Shown here one piece after another: positions 7,011-16,776 of a stretch of DNA of 64,000 nucleotides. A program made the translations under genes and the position numbers. Within the stretch, counting starts at the first letter, position 1; every line of letters starts with the position of its first letter. The stretch lies in the NCBI RefSeq assembly GCF_003610235.1, contig NZ_RAPR01000001.1, forward strand, positions 3,162,001-3,226,000. The letters are read 5' to 3'. The notes under the pieces are model-generated. The model made no database searches, was not told where the DNA came from, and saw only the letters and a program-made list of their open reading frames with translations. This DNA comes from Catellatospora citrea. Lineage in GTDB: Bacteria > Actinomycetota > Actinomycetes > Mycobacteriales > Micromonosporaceae.

Positions 7011-8273
7011 CTATTGACCGCTGATAAGCGGCGGCACCCGGTCGATAAGGGTATGCAGCGCCTCGATGACGAGCTTGCGGTCGTAAGTCAGCACAACGTC
7101 GTACAACTGCGGATCGGCTGCATCCGGGTGCACCGATTCGCTCGGGCGCGCAATAAGTGCGGCGGCGAAATAACTGCCCACCGCGATGACGGAGCGCTCG
7201 TCCGCCGCCGGGTCGTCCTGGGCCAGCGTCACGGCGTGGACGCCTGCCACGTAGAAGGAAGGTACCTGCGGGCCGAACACGGCCACAGCGACGCCGTGTT
7301 CAGCGATGCGGGTGTGGGTCAGCCTGGTCTCGTCATCGAACAGCGCAGTCGCGGGGATCGTGGCGAAAAGCAGGTGGGTGGCGTCGGTGCGCAGGGCGAC
7401 GTCCTCCAACATGGCGCTCATCGAAGCGAGCATGGGTAGGCCCATCTGCGACATCCGTGCCCGGTCGCGTACCGCCTCGAACGGGGTGCGAGCGGCTTGA
7501 GGGTAGGGCGTCACCCGAGGTAGGGGCTTGGCCGACAAGTCGACGCTGTGCGGGAGCGGCCCAGCGCGGCCGAACAGCCAGCCCTGGCCGAGGGTCGCAC
7601 CCATGGCGCGGGCCGTCTGCAGGTGCTCGGGTGTCTCGATGCCCTCGCACAGCACAGCGGCCCCGGTGAGCTGTGCCTCTGATAGCACCGCATTGATGAC
7701 GTAAGTCCGCTCCCACGATGGCGTGGGTGCCTGAGTGAGGGCGCGGTCGAGTTTGATCACATCGGGGGCTAGTACCGAGATCAGGCTGATGCTGGTCGGG
7801 TTGACGCCAATGTCGTCGAGCGCGATGCGGTTGTGGGCCTGCCGGGCGGTGACAACCGAGCGCAGCAGCGCTGCCGGGTTCTCGACGATCCGCTCGGTGA
7901 TCTCCAGAACCAGGTTGAGCTCCCGCAGTGCGCGCTCGTATACAGGTAGTAAGTCGGGTGGGCAGGAGGTGCTGAACATAGCCGGATCCATATTGATGAA
8001 CAGAGGTGCGTTGTGCAGGCTTGCTTCGAAGGCCGCAGCGCATGCTGCAGTGGCGCATACCCAGCCCAGTTCAGTGACCGCGTCGTGCCGTTCGGCCTCA
8101 GTGAACAGCGTGTCTGGTGCGAACAGGCGGCTCTTTTCGGGCCCACGGGCCAGTGCCTCGAAACCGACCGGCCGCTGGTCGTCGAGCGAGACGATGGGCT
8201 GGAACACCACGGTGATGGCGCGTGCCGCGAGAACTGCGTCGAAATCGTCACCGGCCGGCGGTTCCACCGCCAT
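7011..8273 (-). CDS. EAL-DICT protein, probable c-di-GMP phosphodiesterase
   Basis: The N-terminal 250 residues form an EAL domain with E-A-L-A-R, INMDP, EITER, ALDDIG, KLD, CEGIET and GQGWLFG motifs, so the metal- and substrate-binding residues appear largely intact, although the usual DDFGTG loop reads DDIGVN. Residues about 260-420 fit the DICT sensory domain (TYDRKLVIEAL end), a domain often paired with EAL or GGDEF proteins. The ATG at 8273 is chosen because GGAGG lies six bases upstream. It is transcribed away from the GGDEF gene at 8996. It probably degrades cyclic di-GMP in the cytoplasm in response to an unknown signal. Confidence 0.85.
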   Translation of the reverse strand: MAVEPPAGDDFDAVLAARAITVVFQPIVSLDDQRPVGFEALARGPEKSRLFAPDTLFTEAERHDAVTELGWVCATAACAAAFEASLHNAPLFINMDPAMFSTSCPPDLLPVYERALRELNLVLEITERIVENPAALLRSVVTARQAHNRIALDDIGVNPTSISLISVLAPDVIKLDRALTQAPTPSWERTYVINAVLSEAQLTGAAVLCEGIETPEHLQTARAMGATLGQGWLFGRAGPLPHSVDLSAKPLPRVTPYPQAARTPFEAVRDRARMSQMGLPMLASMSAMLEDVALRTDATHLLFATIPATALFDDETRLTHTRIAEHGVAVAVFGPQVPSFYVAGVHAVTLAQDDPAADERSVIAVGSYFAAALIARPSESVHPDAADPQLYDVVLTYDRKLVIEALHTLIDRVPPLISGQ

Positions 8274-8995
8274 GTCTGCCTCCACTGACGCCGAGCATGC
8301 CGTTCAGATTATGATCTTCGACTTTCGATCGTATCCGTAGCAGAACCAGGCTGGATGCGAAAAAGCCTGGAGACGGCATTGCGCCAGTGCGGCACGGCAT
8401 GGGCGCGCAACATGGCTAGGTCTAGCGCCAGGCAAACCAATGTTCCATTGGCACTCATGGTGATCGCGGATGTTGGGCGCATTCCACGCAAGGGCACCCA
8501 TTTGTCTTTTACATCGCTTCCGGTTTAGATCTGCCCGCCTGCGTTGGGGATGATTCGCCCAAAAATCTCGACTTGGGGCATCTACGACTGAATCTGATGC
8601 GGTGGATCCCGGGATCGCCCCCAGGATTCGCCAGGGAGCGCACGCCTGCAGGAGCGACCGTGGATGAGAAGTCAGCGGTACTGGTCACTGAAGCCGCCAG
8701 GGACTGCGACTACTGAAGCGGACGGGTGGCCGCTGCGTTCCAACGCCTGGACAACCAATTGTTGTTCCTCATACAGAACAGCTCACGAGTCCCACTCAAA
8801 GCATCATGATCATGACCGGACTCGGTGACGTCCTCGTCTCAAGCTTGAGCCCGCCGACCGCGGACGGCTCGCCGCGGGCACCCAGCGATGTTCTCGTCAT
8901 CGGCACGCACGCCGTCGCGGTTCAACCCGGGCGCCAGCATTCAGCTGCCGGAGTAGCGTTGACGACGGATACCGAGCTACCGGGGGTTTTTGGCT
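8274..8995. other. Gene-free stretch between EAL and GGDEF genes
   Basis: I see no convincing gene, RNA or repeat here. Short open frames on both strands lack ribosome sites and recognisable motifs. The base composition is less GC-rich than the neighbours, and the promoters of the two flanking divergent genes should lie near its ends. Confidence 0.5.
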
Positions 8996-10531
8996 ATGAG
9001 CGGGAGCGGGCACGCGCTCAAGCCGCTTGCAGGCCTCTCCGCCGACCGGGGTCTGATCGCGCTGGGTATTCTGGCTGCCGCGGTCGCCGTGGCGACCGCG
9101 GTCACGCCGACAGTTGCCACCGCAGGCCGGATCGTCGAGATCGCGCTCTGGGTCGCCGTCGTCGCGATGTGCAGGCAGATCACCACCAGGACTGGCGTGG
9201 ACCCCTTTGTAAGACGGTTCTGGCACGACCTCGCGATCTGTGGAGCCATAGTCGGACTCAGTAAAATAGTCATCCTCGCCGCCAGAGCCGACCGGCCACG
9301 ATTTGTCAGCAGCCTGTTAGCCGCTTCCTCGCTCCTGCTCGTGGTCGCTATCGCCCTCCTCGGGCGCGCCATGTTCAGCTATCGACTGTGGGTCACGGGC
9401 CACGACAAGGCTCGACTCTGGCTCGACGTCGGCACCGTCATGTGCGCGCTCGCAATGCTCGCCTGGCACCTCTGCCTGCCCAGCGGCACACTGCCTGACA
9501 ACACGGTTCAGGTCGCCGTTTGGTCGCTTGGCTGCACGATGGCCCTGTTGGCGGCATACGCCGCGGTGGTACTCGTTCTGAGCGGTTCGGCACCGTTCAC
9601 GTTAGCCTCCGGCATCGCCCTGTGCACGGCGATCCTTATCGGCGCATGGATAGTATTCAATATACTGAGCGTCGGTGTCGAAGCCGAGTTCCTGCTTCCC
9701 GCTCAGTTGGTCTCCACCTACCTGTTTTTCGTCGCCACCCGGATACAGAACCTGCAGATGCGCACCTGGCCGAGCGGCACGACCAACCTGCGCCGCCCCG
9801 CGTACAGCAGGCTACCTTTCCTTGCTGTCGGCGGTGCTCTGCTGCTACTGGTCTACGAGCTGTGGCAGGAGGGAGTCACGATCCGCAGCTGGGGCATGGT
9901 GGCCGGCGTCGTCACTGTGGCGCTACTGGTCATGGTGCGCCAGAATCTGGCGTTCTTGGACAACGCCCGACTGCTGCGCCAACTCCACCACGAGGCTACC
10001 CACGACCACCTGACCGGCCTGCCCAACCGCGCCCTGCTTGAGGAACGAGTACAGCGGATGCAGGACGAGCCCGGTCGCCCGGCGCGCACTGAAGCGGTGC
10101 TCATGCTCGATCTCGACGACTTCAAGTCCGTCAACGACGAGCTCGGCCACCACTGCGGTGACCGGTTGCTCGTCGAGGTCGCGGACCGGCTGCGCTCCTG
10201 TGTACGGCCTACCGACACGGTCGTTCGCCTTGGCGGCGACGAGTTCGTCGTCCTGATGAACGGCACCACGACCGCCGGGTCCATCACCACGGCCCAGCGC
10301 ATCCTCGGTGCCCTAGCCGCGCCCGTAGTCCTTGACGGCCGCACACTGGCTCCCCGCGCCAGCATCGGTATCGCGGTCGGGCCCGGCGACCAGTTCGATG
10401 CGCTCCTACGCGATGCCGACATCGCCATGTACCAGGCAAAGGACAAGGGCTCCGGCCTCAGCGTGCACCCCGGCACCCGCCGCCCACCGGCACCCCAGGG
10501 CAGGCCCGACATCCGACACCCCTCCGGGTAG
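8996..10531 (+). CDS. Membrane diguanylate cyclase (GGDEF)
   Basis: This protein of about 511 residues has eight or nine hydrophobic segments in the first 320 residues, then a GGDEF domain (DHLTGLPNRALL, LDLDDFKSVNDELGHHCGD, RLGGDEFVVLMNG). The active-site GGDEF is intact and an RPTD inhibitory-site motif lies five residues before it, so product feedback is expected. The ATG at 8996 follows a GGGGG ribosome site; a TTG two codons earlier is possible. It makes cyclic di-GMP at the membrane. The adjacent divergent EAL-DICT gene suggests an opposing enzyme pair. Confidence 0.88.
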   Translation: MSGSGHALKPLAGLSADRGLIALGILAAAVAVATAVTPTVATAGRIVEIALWVAVVAMCRQITTRTGVDPFVRRFWHDLAICGAIVGLSKIVILAARADRPRFVSSLLAASSLLLVVAIALLGRAMFSYRLWVTGHDKARLWLDVGTVMCALAMLAWHLCLPSGTLPDNTVQVAVWSLGCTMALLAAYAAVVLVLSGSAPFTLASGIALCTAILIGAWIVFNILSVGVEAEFLLPAQLVSTYLFFVATRIQNLQMRTWPSGTTNLRRPAYSRLPFLAVGGALLLLVYELWQEGVTIRSWGMVAGVVTVALLVMVRQNLAFLDNARLLRQLHHEATHDHLTGLPNRALLEERVQRMQDEPGRPARTEAVLMLDLDDFKSVNDELGHHCGDRLLVEVADRLRSCVRPTDTVVRLGGDEFVVLMNGTTTAGSITTAQRILGALAAPVVLDGRTLAPRASIGIAVGPGDQFDALLRDADIAMYQAKDKGSGLSVHPGTRRPPAPQGRPDIRHPSG

Positions 10532-10676
10532 ATTCTTCACACGTCGCGACACTCTGGGTCTTGTTGGTCTCGCGGATGCCATCGGGGTGGCGGGTAATCC
10601 AGCCGGTGACGTTGCGCGATTGTGGCTGGCTCGGTGCGTGGGGTGCAGGGCTGCCGGCGGCGCAAAGGGGCACCAA

Positions 10677-11063
10677 CTATGGGCGCACCGTGCGGCTACT
10701 GCCTTTGTAGCCGTGGTCGCGCAGTTCCTCGGTGAGCCGGGTCGCGTCTGTGCAACCGGCGTTCCACCGCGCGCCGAGGTAGTCCTTGCTTGGACGAGGC
10801 GTCACCGGGGGCCATGCCGGTGATGAGTTGTTCCACGCTGGTGGCATCGGCGTGGCGGGCGACGGTGCCGGGTGCAGGCCCAGCCTGGACGCGATCACCT
10901 GGCGTTGTAGTCCGCCGTTGACGAGCCGGCGGACGGCGGCGTGGCGCTCCCAGCAGCCGGGTAGCGGCCTCGCTTCGGCGGGTGCCGTGAGCATCGTGAC
11001 GGTCGGTTCGCTCAAGGCGCCCGCCGGTGCTGGTCTGGGAAAGCAGGCCCGATACTCGCCCAC
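10677..11063 (-). pseudogene. ISL3-like transposase remnant
   Basis: Fragments in shifting frames resemble the helix-turn-helix and linker of ISL3-family transposases: RHAAVRRLVNGGLQRQVIAS followed by RLGLHPA, then YLGARWNAGCTDATRLTEEL and RDHGYKGS. The DDE catalytic part is absent and the frame is broken between the two blocks. It is a decayed insertion sequence with no functional product. Confidence 0.5.
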
Positions 11064-11089
11064 GCCGCGGTGGACGGCCTCGCACAGGT

Positions 11090-11190
11090 TGTTGGGTCGG
11101 ACCCGGGCACGGTATCTGGGTTGCCCAGACCCGTTTCCCTGGGTCCACCCGCCAAAACCGGCGTGCGGCTCTCACTGCACCGGGCCTTCC
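11090..11190 (-). other. Group II intron 3'-end-like remnant (domains V-VI)
   Basis: On the minus strand, 11186-11152 reads CCGGTGCAGTGAGAGCCGCA followed by CGCCGGTTTTGG. This resembles the domain V hairpin with a purine-rich tetraloop. A GGGAAAC-containing paired segment to about 11095 resembles the region leading to the 3' splice end. The match to domain V is imperfect and no reverse transcriptase reading frame is present. It may be a decayed intron tail. Confidence 0.35.
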
Positions 11191-11331
11191 ACGAGATCAC
11201 GCCGTTGTGACGATTCCGGTCAGGGCGACCAGCCAGGGTGAGGGAGTCACGTTCCCCCGGTATCGGTAGCGGGTCATCGGCACCGAAGCGTGAGCTTCGC
11301 AGCGTTTCGGTGTTGAGCGAGTCCTGCGCGG

Positions 11332-12607
<1,276 letters not shown>

Positions 12608-12967
12608 TCAGCGTGCCACTCGCCGGAACTCCTGGAACCCGTGGGCATGCGGACCGCCGTACAGGCTCCAGAACTTGTCGCTCATCTCTCCGAGGACGAC
12701 AACGTCCTCGAGTTCGATGGCCTCGGCCCAGTCCTGCTGCCCCTGGGCGGTGAGCTCCATGTGGCGGTGGAGGGCAGCCTCGTCGGCATACCGCTCGTGC
12801 TGGGTGAAGACGCCCTCGATGTTGTTGTAGATGTTGTACTCCAGGACGTACGGCTCCTTCGCCTCCGTGATCGGGAGGATGTAGTCGATCGCCTTCTGGT
12901 ACTGCTCCTGCTTGCCCGGCTTCACCCGGAACCGGAACACGACGTCGATCGGGTTGCTGCTGCTCAT
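12608..12967 (-). CDS. ABM-family antibiotic biosynthesis-type monooxygenase
   Basis: This protein of about 119 residues matches the small ABM (YgiN-like quinol monooxygenase) fold: FRFRVKPGKQEQYQKAID, a YNIYNNIEGVFTQHERYAD core and an HRHMELTAQGQQDW helix. Such proteins act as dimers on quinols or aromatic compounds without a bound metal. The ATG at 12967 is preferred because AGGGG lies nine bases upstream; a second ATG at 12973 is too close. TetR-type palindromes directly upstream (12998 and 13041) imply repression by the gene at 13197. Confidence 0.8.
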   Translation of the reverse strand: MSSSNPIDVVFRFRVKPGKQEQYQKAIDYILPITEAKEPYVLEYNIYNNIEGVFTQHERYADEAALHRHMELTAQGQQDWAEAIELEDVVVLGEMSDKFWSLYGGPHAHGFQEFRRVAR

Positions 12968-12997
12968 GGCCATTTCCCCTCACATCTCGCGGCCAAA

Positions 12998-13056
12998 CCA
13001 AACTGTTCGGTTTAACCATAGCTCGCACTGACGGAGGTGTCAAACGAAACGGTTTG
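12998..13056. promoter_or_regulatory. Probable TetR operators for the monooxygenase
   Basis: CCAAACTGTTCGGTTT at 12998-13013 and CAAACGAAACGGTTTG at 13041-13056 are both palindromic around a similar core. Both lie 30-90 bases upstream of the monooxygenase start. A third copy sits before the TetR gene at 13842. Confidence 0.6.
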
Positions 13057-13196
13057 GGTGCGTGGAGGCGGCGACTCGGGACCCGGCATGGGACTCCGCA
13101 AGACTGGGCGCCGGCACCCTGTGTGCTTTTGTCTCTTTCGAGGAAGGCGCGCCCGGCTTGTTTGGTGTAGGCCGAACCGGGTTGCTGAGCGCGCCG

Positions 13197-13820
13197 TTAG
13201 GTCGATGCGGGGAAGAGACGCTGGACCGCGTCCACGACAGCGGCTCGGCGGGCGGCGGCGTTAGGGTCGCGGGCCTGCTCAGCCGCGATCGGGTGAAGTT
13301 CGGGCTGGTTCGACCAGGCGGTAGCGATCTGGTTGACCAGAGCCAGGACGTCGACCGGATCCCACGCGGGGTCTAGTTGTCCGGCCTTCTGCGCCTCGCG
13401 CAGTTGGTCGATCTTGTGGAACACGGCGGCCTGAGTGGGATCGTCCGGGTCGGATGGGGCGGCCTCCGCGAGTTCCAGCCGCCCCCAGCTGATCAGCCGG
13501 AAGTGCTCGGGGTGACCGGTGAAGTAATCGAAGAGCCGCCCGGCGTACCCAGGCAAATCGGCCGGGTCCATGCGGGTGGCGTTGGCAACCACGGCCAGCT
13601 CACGGCCAACGATGAACGCGTACAGCATCTCCTTGCTGCGAAAGTAGGCATACACGCGTTCCTTGCTAGTCCGGGCCTCTTTCGCGATCCGGTCTACCCG
13701 TGCACCGGCGATCCCGTGCCGGGAGAACTCGGCCTTCGCGGCAGCGACGATTCGCTCGCGCGTGGAGTCGGAGGGGGCCGGCTCCTCGGTGGGTCGGTGT
13801 GCGTGGATCGACTCAATCAT
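13197..13820 (-). CDS. TetR-family transcriptional repressor
   Basis: The 207-residue protein starts at the ATG at 13820; the frame extends further, but those codons overlap its operator. The N-terminal helix-turn-helix is clear (TRERIVAAAKAEFSRHGIAG, then VDRIAKEARTSKERVYAYF). The C-terminal ligand domain resembles TetR_C-type domains with a WGRLELAE segment. An effector is unknown. Near-identical palindromes precede this gene and the monooxygenase, so it probably represses both and releases on an electrophile or aromatic ligand. Confidence 0.85.
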   Translation of the reverse strand: MIESIHAHRPTEEPAPSDSTRERIVAAAKAEFSRHGIAGARVDRIAKEARTSKERVYAYFRSKEMLYAFIVGRELAVVANATRMDPADLPGYAGRLFDYFTGHPEHFRLISWGRLELAEAAPSDPDDPTQAAVFHKIDQLREAQKAGQLDPAWDPVDVLALVNQIATAWSNQPELHPIAAEQARDPNAAARRAAVVDAVQRLFPAST

Positions 13821-13841
13821 GACCTCAGTGTAATCGAGCAG

Positions 13842-13859
13842 CCAAACTGTTCCGTTTGG
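13842..13859. promoter_or_regulatory. Probable TetR operator (autoregulation)
   Basis: CCAAACTGTTCCGTTTGG is a palindrome (CCAAAC/GTTTGG) 22 bases upstream of the TetR start and shares CCAAACTGTTC with the copy at 12998. Confidence 0.6.
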
Positions 13860-14305
13860 TCGCTCGGTTGCAACGTGCCCTGGACTCGAACCAGATCGTT
13901 TGGGTTTCAGGCAGTGGTACGGCCTCAGCCTGGGACAGGTCCGACTACGCCGCATCTCTCCGTCAACAAAATAGTGGCCAAGGAGCCGCCAGCGGGCGTG
14001 GCGGGCAGACTGTTGTACGACTGCCGCTGGCAGTCGGTCCTGCCGGTCGCATCGCCGTAGGGCACCTGCGAGCAATCTGACTCGGCACCAAGGCATCCGT
14101 CGAAAGCCAGCCTGCGCAGGTGGTCATACACCCCAACGTCGCTGATCAACCAAGCGCCGCCAACCCCGGGACAGCCAGATTCACCTCAAAGAGATCAATC
14201 TCAGGCAGTCGACACCCCGGTCATCGCCGCCCCCAGCAGGCAGCTGACCATCCTCACCCGCCAACAAGATCACTCCGTTAAACATCAGCCCAGCACCCGC
14301 GAGAG

Positions 14306-14392
14306 ATCAACGGAGCAACTTCTCTGAGACAAGACCCCCGTCGGGGCAACTCAGATGAGAACGGGGCATATCAACTGAGACAGAACAGCGCG
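14306..14392 (-). repeat. IS21-type end repeats, right side
   Basis: On the minus strand 14391-14362 reads TCTCAGTTGATATGCCCCGT and then TCTCATCTGAGTTGCCCCG, with a weaker third copy near 14310-14330. These match the boxes at 6614-6710 in the opposite orientation, as expected for the two ends of one insertion. The rest of 13860-14664 holds no gene that I can support. Confidence 0.5.
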
Positions 14393-14664
14393 TCAACAGC
14401 TTCGCTGTCTGGTTCTGCAAGGTTGTGACAGGAACCAGGCGGGTTCGATCGACCTGACAGCACGGATCTGGGCGTTGCATGTCATCCACGGCATGCCCGC
14501 CGAGCGGGGGCCACCCATCGGCGAGGCCTCCAGGTCCGGCACGCTGGCGCGGCGTACTGACACCGCAACCCCTTCCCTTGCAAGGGAGGAGCGCCCCCAC
14601 CGGATCTTCGCAGGACTTCGCCCAGTCCCCACCCGGCGGCCCCACATTCCTGTGGAGCGCCGCA

Positions 14665-14964
14665 ATGCACACGACTCTCAACCTCGTCAACGACCTCGTC
14701 CTGGCCGCGCCCGACCCGGGCGGCGGCGGGCCGAAGACCCTGCCCGATGTCATCGAAGGCATCCGCCTGTGGATCATGAGCATCATCGCGGTCGTCGCAA
14801 CCATGTTCCTCGTGGTCGGCGGCCTGCGCTACATGGCCGCCGGAGGCGACCCCGCCCAGGTCGAACAGGCCAAGGGCAACTTCAAGTCAGCCTTGATCGG
14901 CTACGCCCTCGCCGTGCTGTCCCCGGTCATCCTGACCGTGCTGCAGGGCATCATCGGCGGCTGA
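14665..14964 (+). CDS. Pilin-like / VirB2-like T4SS membrane protein
   Basis: This 99-residue protein has a short N-terminus ending in LAAP, a PGGGGPKTLPDVIEG loop and two hydrophobic helices (IMSIIAVVATMFLVVGGLRY; ALIGYALAVLSPVILTVLQG) around a conserved GGDPAQVEQAK turn. This is the layout of VirB2/TrbC-type subunits of Gram-positive type IV secretion systems. The ATG at 14665 follows TGTGGAG; the upstream open codons are unlikely to be translated. It is the first gene of the conjugation operon and probably forms the transfer channel or pilus core. Confidence 0.75.
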   Translation: MHTTLNLVNDLVLAAPDPGGGGPKTLPDVIEGIRLWIMSIIAVVATMFLVVGGLRYMAAGGDPAQVEQAKGNFKSALIGYALAVLSPVILTVLQGIIGG

Positions 14965-14980
14965 GGCAGGACACCACACC

Positions 14981-15889
14981 ATGGTCGACTGGCTAATGAA
15001 CGGGCTGGTCAAGTGGCTCGCCGAGCGGTTGCAAGACCTGCTCGGCGGGCTCCTTTCCTACCTGACTTCATCGATGTTCCTATCGCCGGACGTCACCGTC
15101 CTGCCGCAGGTGCAGACGATCGCGGGCAAGAGTGCCCTGGTCGTCAACGCCTGCTTCGTCCTGGCCATCATCGCCGTGGGTATCGCGACCATGGTCGGCG
15201 GCTCGGTCGAGATGCGCTACACCCTCAAAGACCTGTTCCCCAGACTGATCGTCGGCCTGGTGGCGTCGTACTTCGCGGTCCCGCTGACCTCGGCCACCAT
15301 CGACATCGCCAACTCGCTGACGGTCGCCATGGTTGGCCCGTCCGCGCCGCACACGACCGATGTGGTCAACATGACCCGGACCCATGTCGTCGCGGCTCTG
15401 ACCGACCCCGCCAACGCTCTGGTCGCCCTCGTGATCGGTCTTCTGATCGTCGGGCTGATGTTCACCTTCATCACCGGGTGGATCGTGCGGGTCGGGGTCC
15501 TGGTCATCCTGGCCGGCATCGCCCCGGTCGCGCTGGCCTGCTACGCCACACCGTGGACGCAGGAGGCCGCGCAGCTGTGGTGGCGAACCCTGCTGGGCTG
15601 TCTGGGCACCGTCACCTTGCAGGCCATCGGGTTTTCGACTGGACTCGACCTTCTGGTCGATCCGGATGCGAACCTGCCGATCCTGCTGGGGCTGCCCGGC
15701 TCCGACGTGCTCAACCTGCTGCTGGTCGCGGTCCTGCTGTGGGTCACGATCAAGATTCCGGGCCACATGCGCCGGTTCGTGACCCGTCAGGGCGGAACCA
15801 ACATGGGCGGGGTGCTGCTGCGGGCGGTGCTGATCCAGAGCCTCACCCGCAGGATCCCGTTCGGGCGTGCGGTGCGAGGTGGGCGATGA
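14981..15889 (+). CDS. VirB6/TrbL-like polytopic membrane protein
   Basis: This 302-residue protein starts 17 bases after the pilin-like gene. It has an amphipathic N-terminus (LMNGLVKWLAERLQDLLGGLL) and about six hydrophobic segments, including SALVVNACFVLAIIAVGIAT and a FITGWIVRVGVLVILAGIAP block with the conserved YATPWTQEAAQLWW stretch found in VirB6/TrbL-like proteins of actinobacterial elements. It probably forms the inner channel. Its stop overlaps the next start. Confidence 0.75.
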   Translation: MVDWLMNGLVKWLAERLQDLLGGLLSYLTSSMFLSPDVTVLPQVQTIAGKSALVVNACFVLAIIAVGIATMVGGSVEMRYTLKDLFPRLIVGLVASYFAVPLTSATIDIANSLTVAMVGPSAPHTTDVVNMTRTHVVAALTDPANALVALVIGLLIVGLMFTFITGWIVRVGVLVILAGIAPVALACYATPWTQEAAQLWWRTLLGCLGTVTLQAIGFSTGLDLLVDPDANLPILLGLPGSDVLNLLLVAVLLWVTIKIPGHMRRFVTRQGGTNMGGVLLRAVLIQSLTRRIPFGRAVRGGR

Positions 15890-16776
15890 CCCGCGACGAC
15901 ACCACACCCCGCGCCGCGGTCCCAGCCGACGTCAACTCCCCCGACCGCATCGCGTTCGGCTTGACGTTCCGGCAGCTGGCCATCATCGGCGGTGCCGTTC
16001 TATGCGGCGTCGGCATCTACCGCACCTTCGGGCACCTGCTCCCGGCGGCGGTCTGGATCGTCGCCGGGATCATCGTGTTCTCCGCCGCCGTAGCCGTGGC
16101 TCTCGGCCGACGCGACGGCCTGCCCCTCGACGTGTGGCTAAGGCACGGGTTCACGCTGTCGCGCAGCCCGCGCCAGCTGGCACCGGGCAGCGCGCGGGCC
16201 ACCTCCGTTGCGGCGGTGGCTGGCAAGACGAGCGTCCCGGCGCCGCTGCGCTCGCCGGTCACGGCGATCAGCCCGACCGGAGTCCTCACCAGCGAAGGCC
16301 GCGCCAAGGTGCTCATCGCCTGCGGTACCACCAACATCCACCTGCGAACCGGCGGCGAGCAATCAGCGCTGCTGGACGGGTTCGGCCGGTTCCTCAACTC
16401 GCTGACCGGCCCGGCGCAGATCGTCGTGGCCGCCCAGCGCCACGACCTGACCGGCCACGCGCAGGCCATCGTCGACCACGCCCCGCGCCTGCCGCACACG
16501 GCCCTGGCCCTGGCGGCCGAGGACTACGCCGAGTTCCTCCTCGATCTGGACGAGGAGCGCGACCCGCTGCGCCGCCAGGTGCTCGCGGTCGTCACCGGCG
16601 AGCAGGTGGCCGACACGGCCGCCCGCGCGCTGACCGGCCTGGGTGTCGAGGCTGCCGCGCTGGACGGCCCGGCGGTGTCGGCGGCGCTGGCCAGCGCGGT
16701 CGATCCCTTCAATCCTCCGGTGCCCGGCCCGCGTGCGGTGCCCGGCGCCCCCGTCACCCTACGGAGCACAACGTGA
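15886..16776 (+). CDS. PrgI-family / SCO6880-like T4SS membrane protein
   Basis: This 296-residue protein starts at an ATGA overlap with the upstream gene. After a short polar start it has two adjacent membrane helices (LAIIGGAVLCGVGIYRTFGH; AAVWIVAGIIVFSAAVAVAL) preceded by FGLTFRQL, the hallmark of PrgI-type proteins. The large C-terminal cytoplasmic part resembles the N-terminal subdomain of conjugation ATPases (AALDGFGRFLNSLTGPAQIV-like). It probably docks the VirB4 ATPase encoded next. The stop overlaps the next GTG start. Confidence 0.75.
   Translation: MTRDDTTPRAAVPADVNSPDRIAFGLTFRQLAIIGGAVLCGVGIYRTFGHLLPAAVWIVAGIIVFSAAVAVALGRRDGLPLDVWLRHGFTLSRSPRQLAPGSARATSVAAVAGKTSVPAPLRSPVTAISPTGVLTSEGRAKVLIACGTTNIHLRTGGEQSALLDGFGRFLNSLTGPAQIVVAAQRHDLTGHAQAIVDHAPRLPHTALALAAEDYAEFLLDLDEERDPLRRQVLAVVTGEQVADTAARALTGLGVEAAALDGPAVSAALASAVDPFNPPVPGPRAVPGAPVTLRSTT

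Noticed and set aside
10338..10823. Plus-strand frame after the GGDEF domain
   Set aside because: It starts inside the GGDEF gene in another frame and continues into transposase debris.
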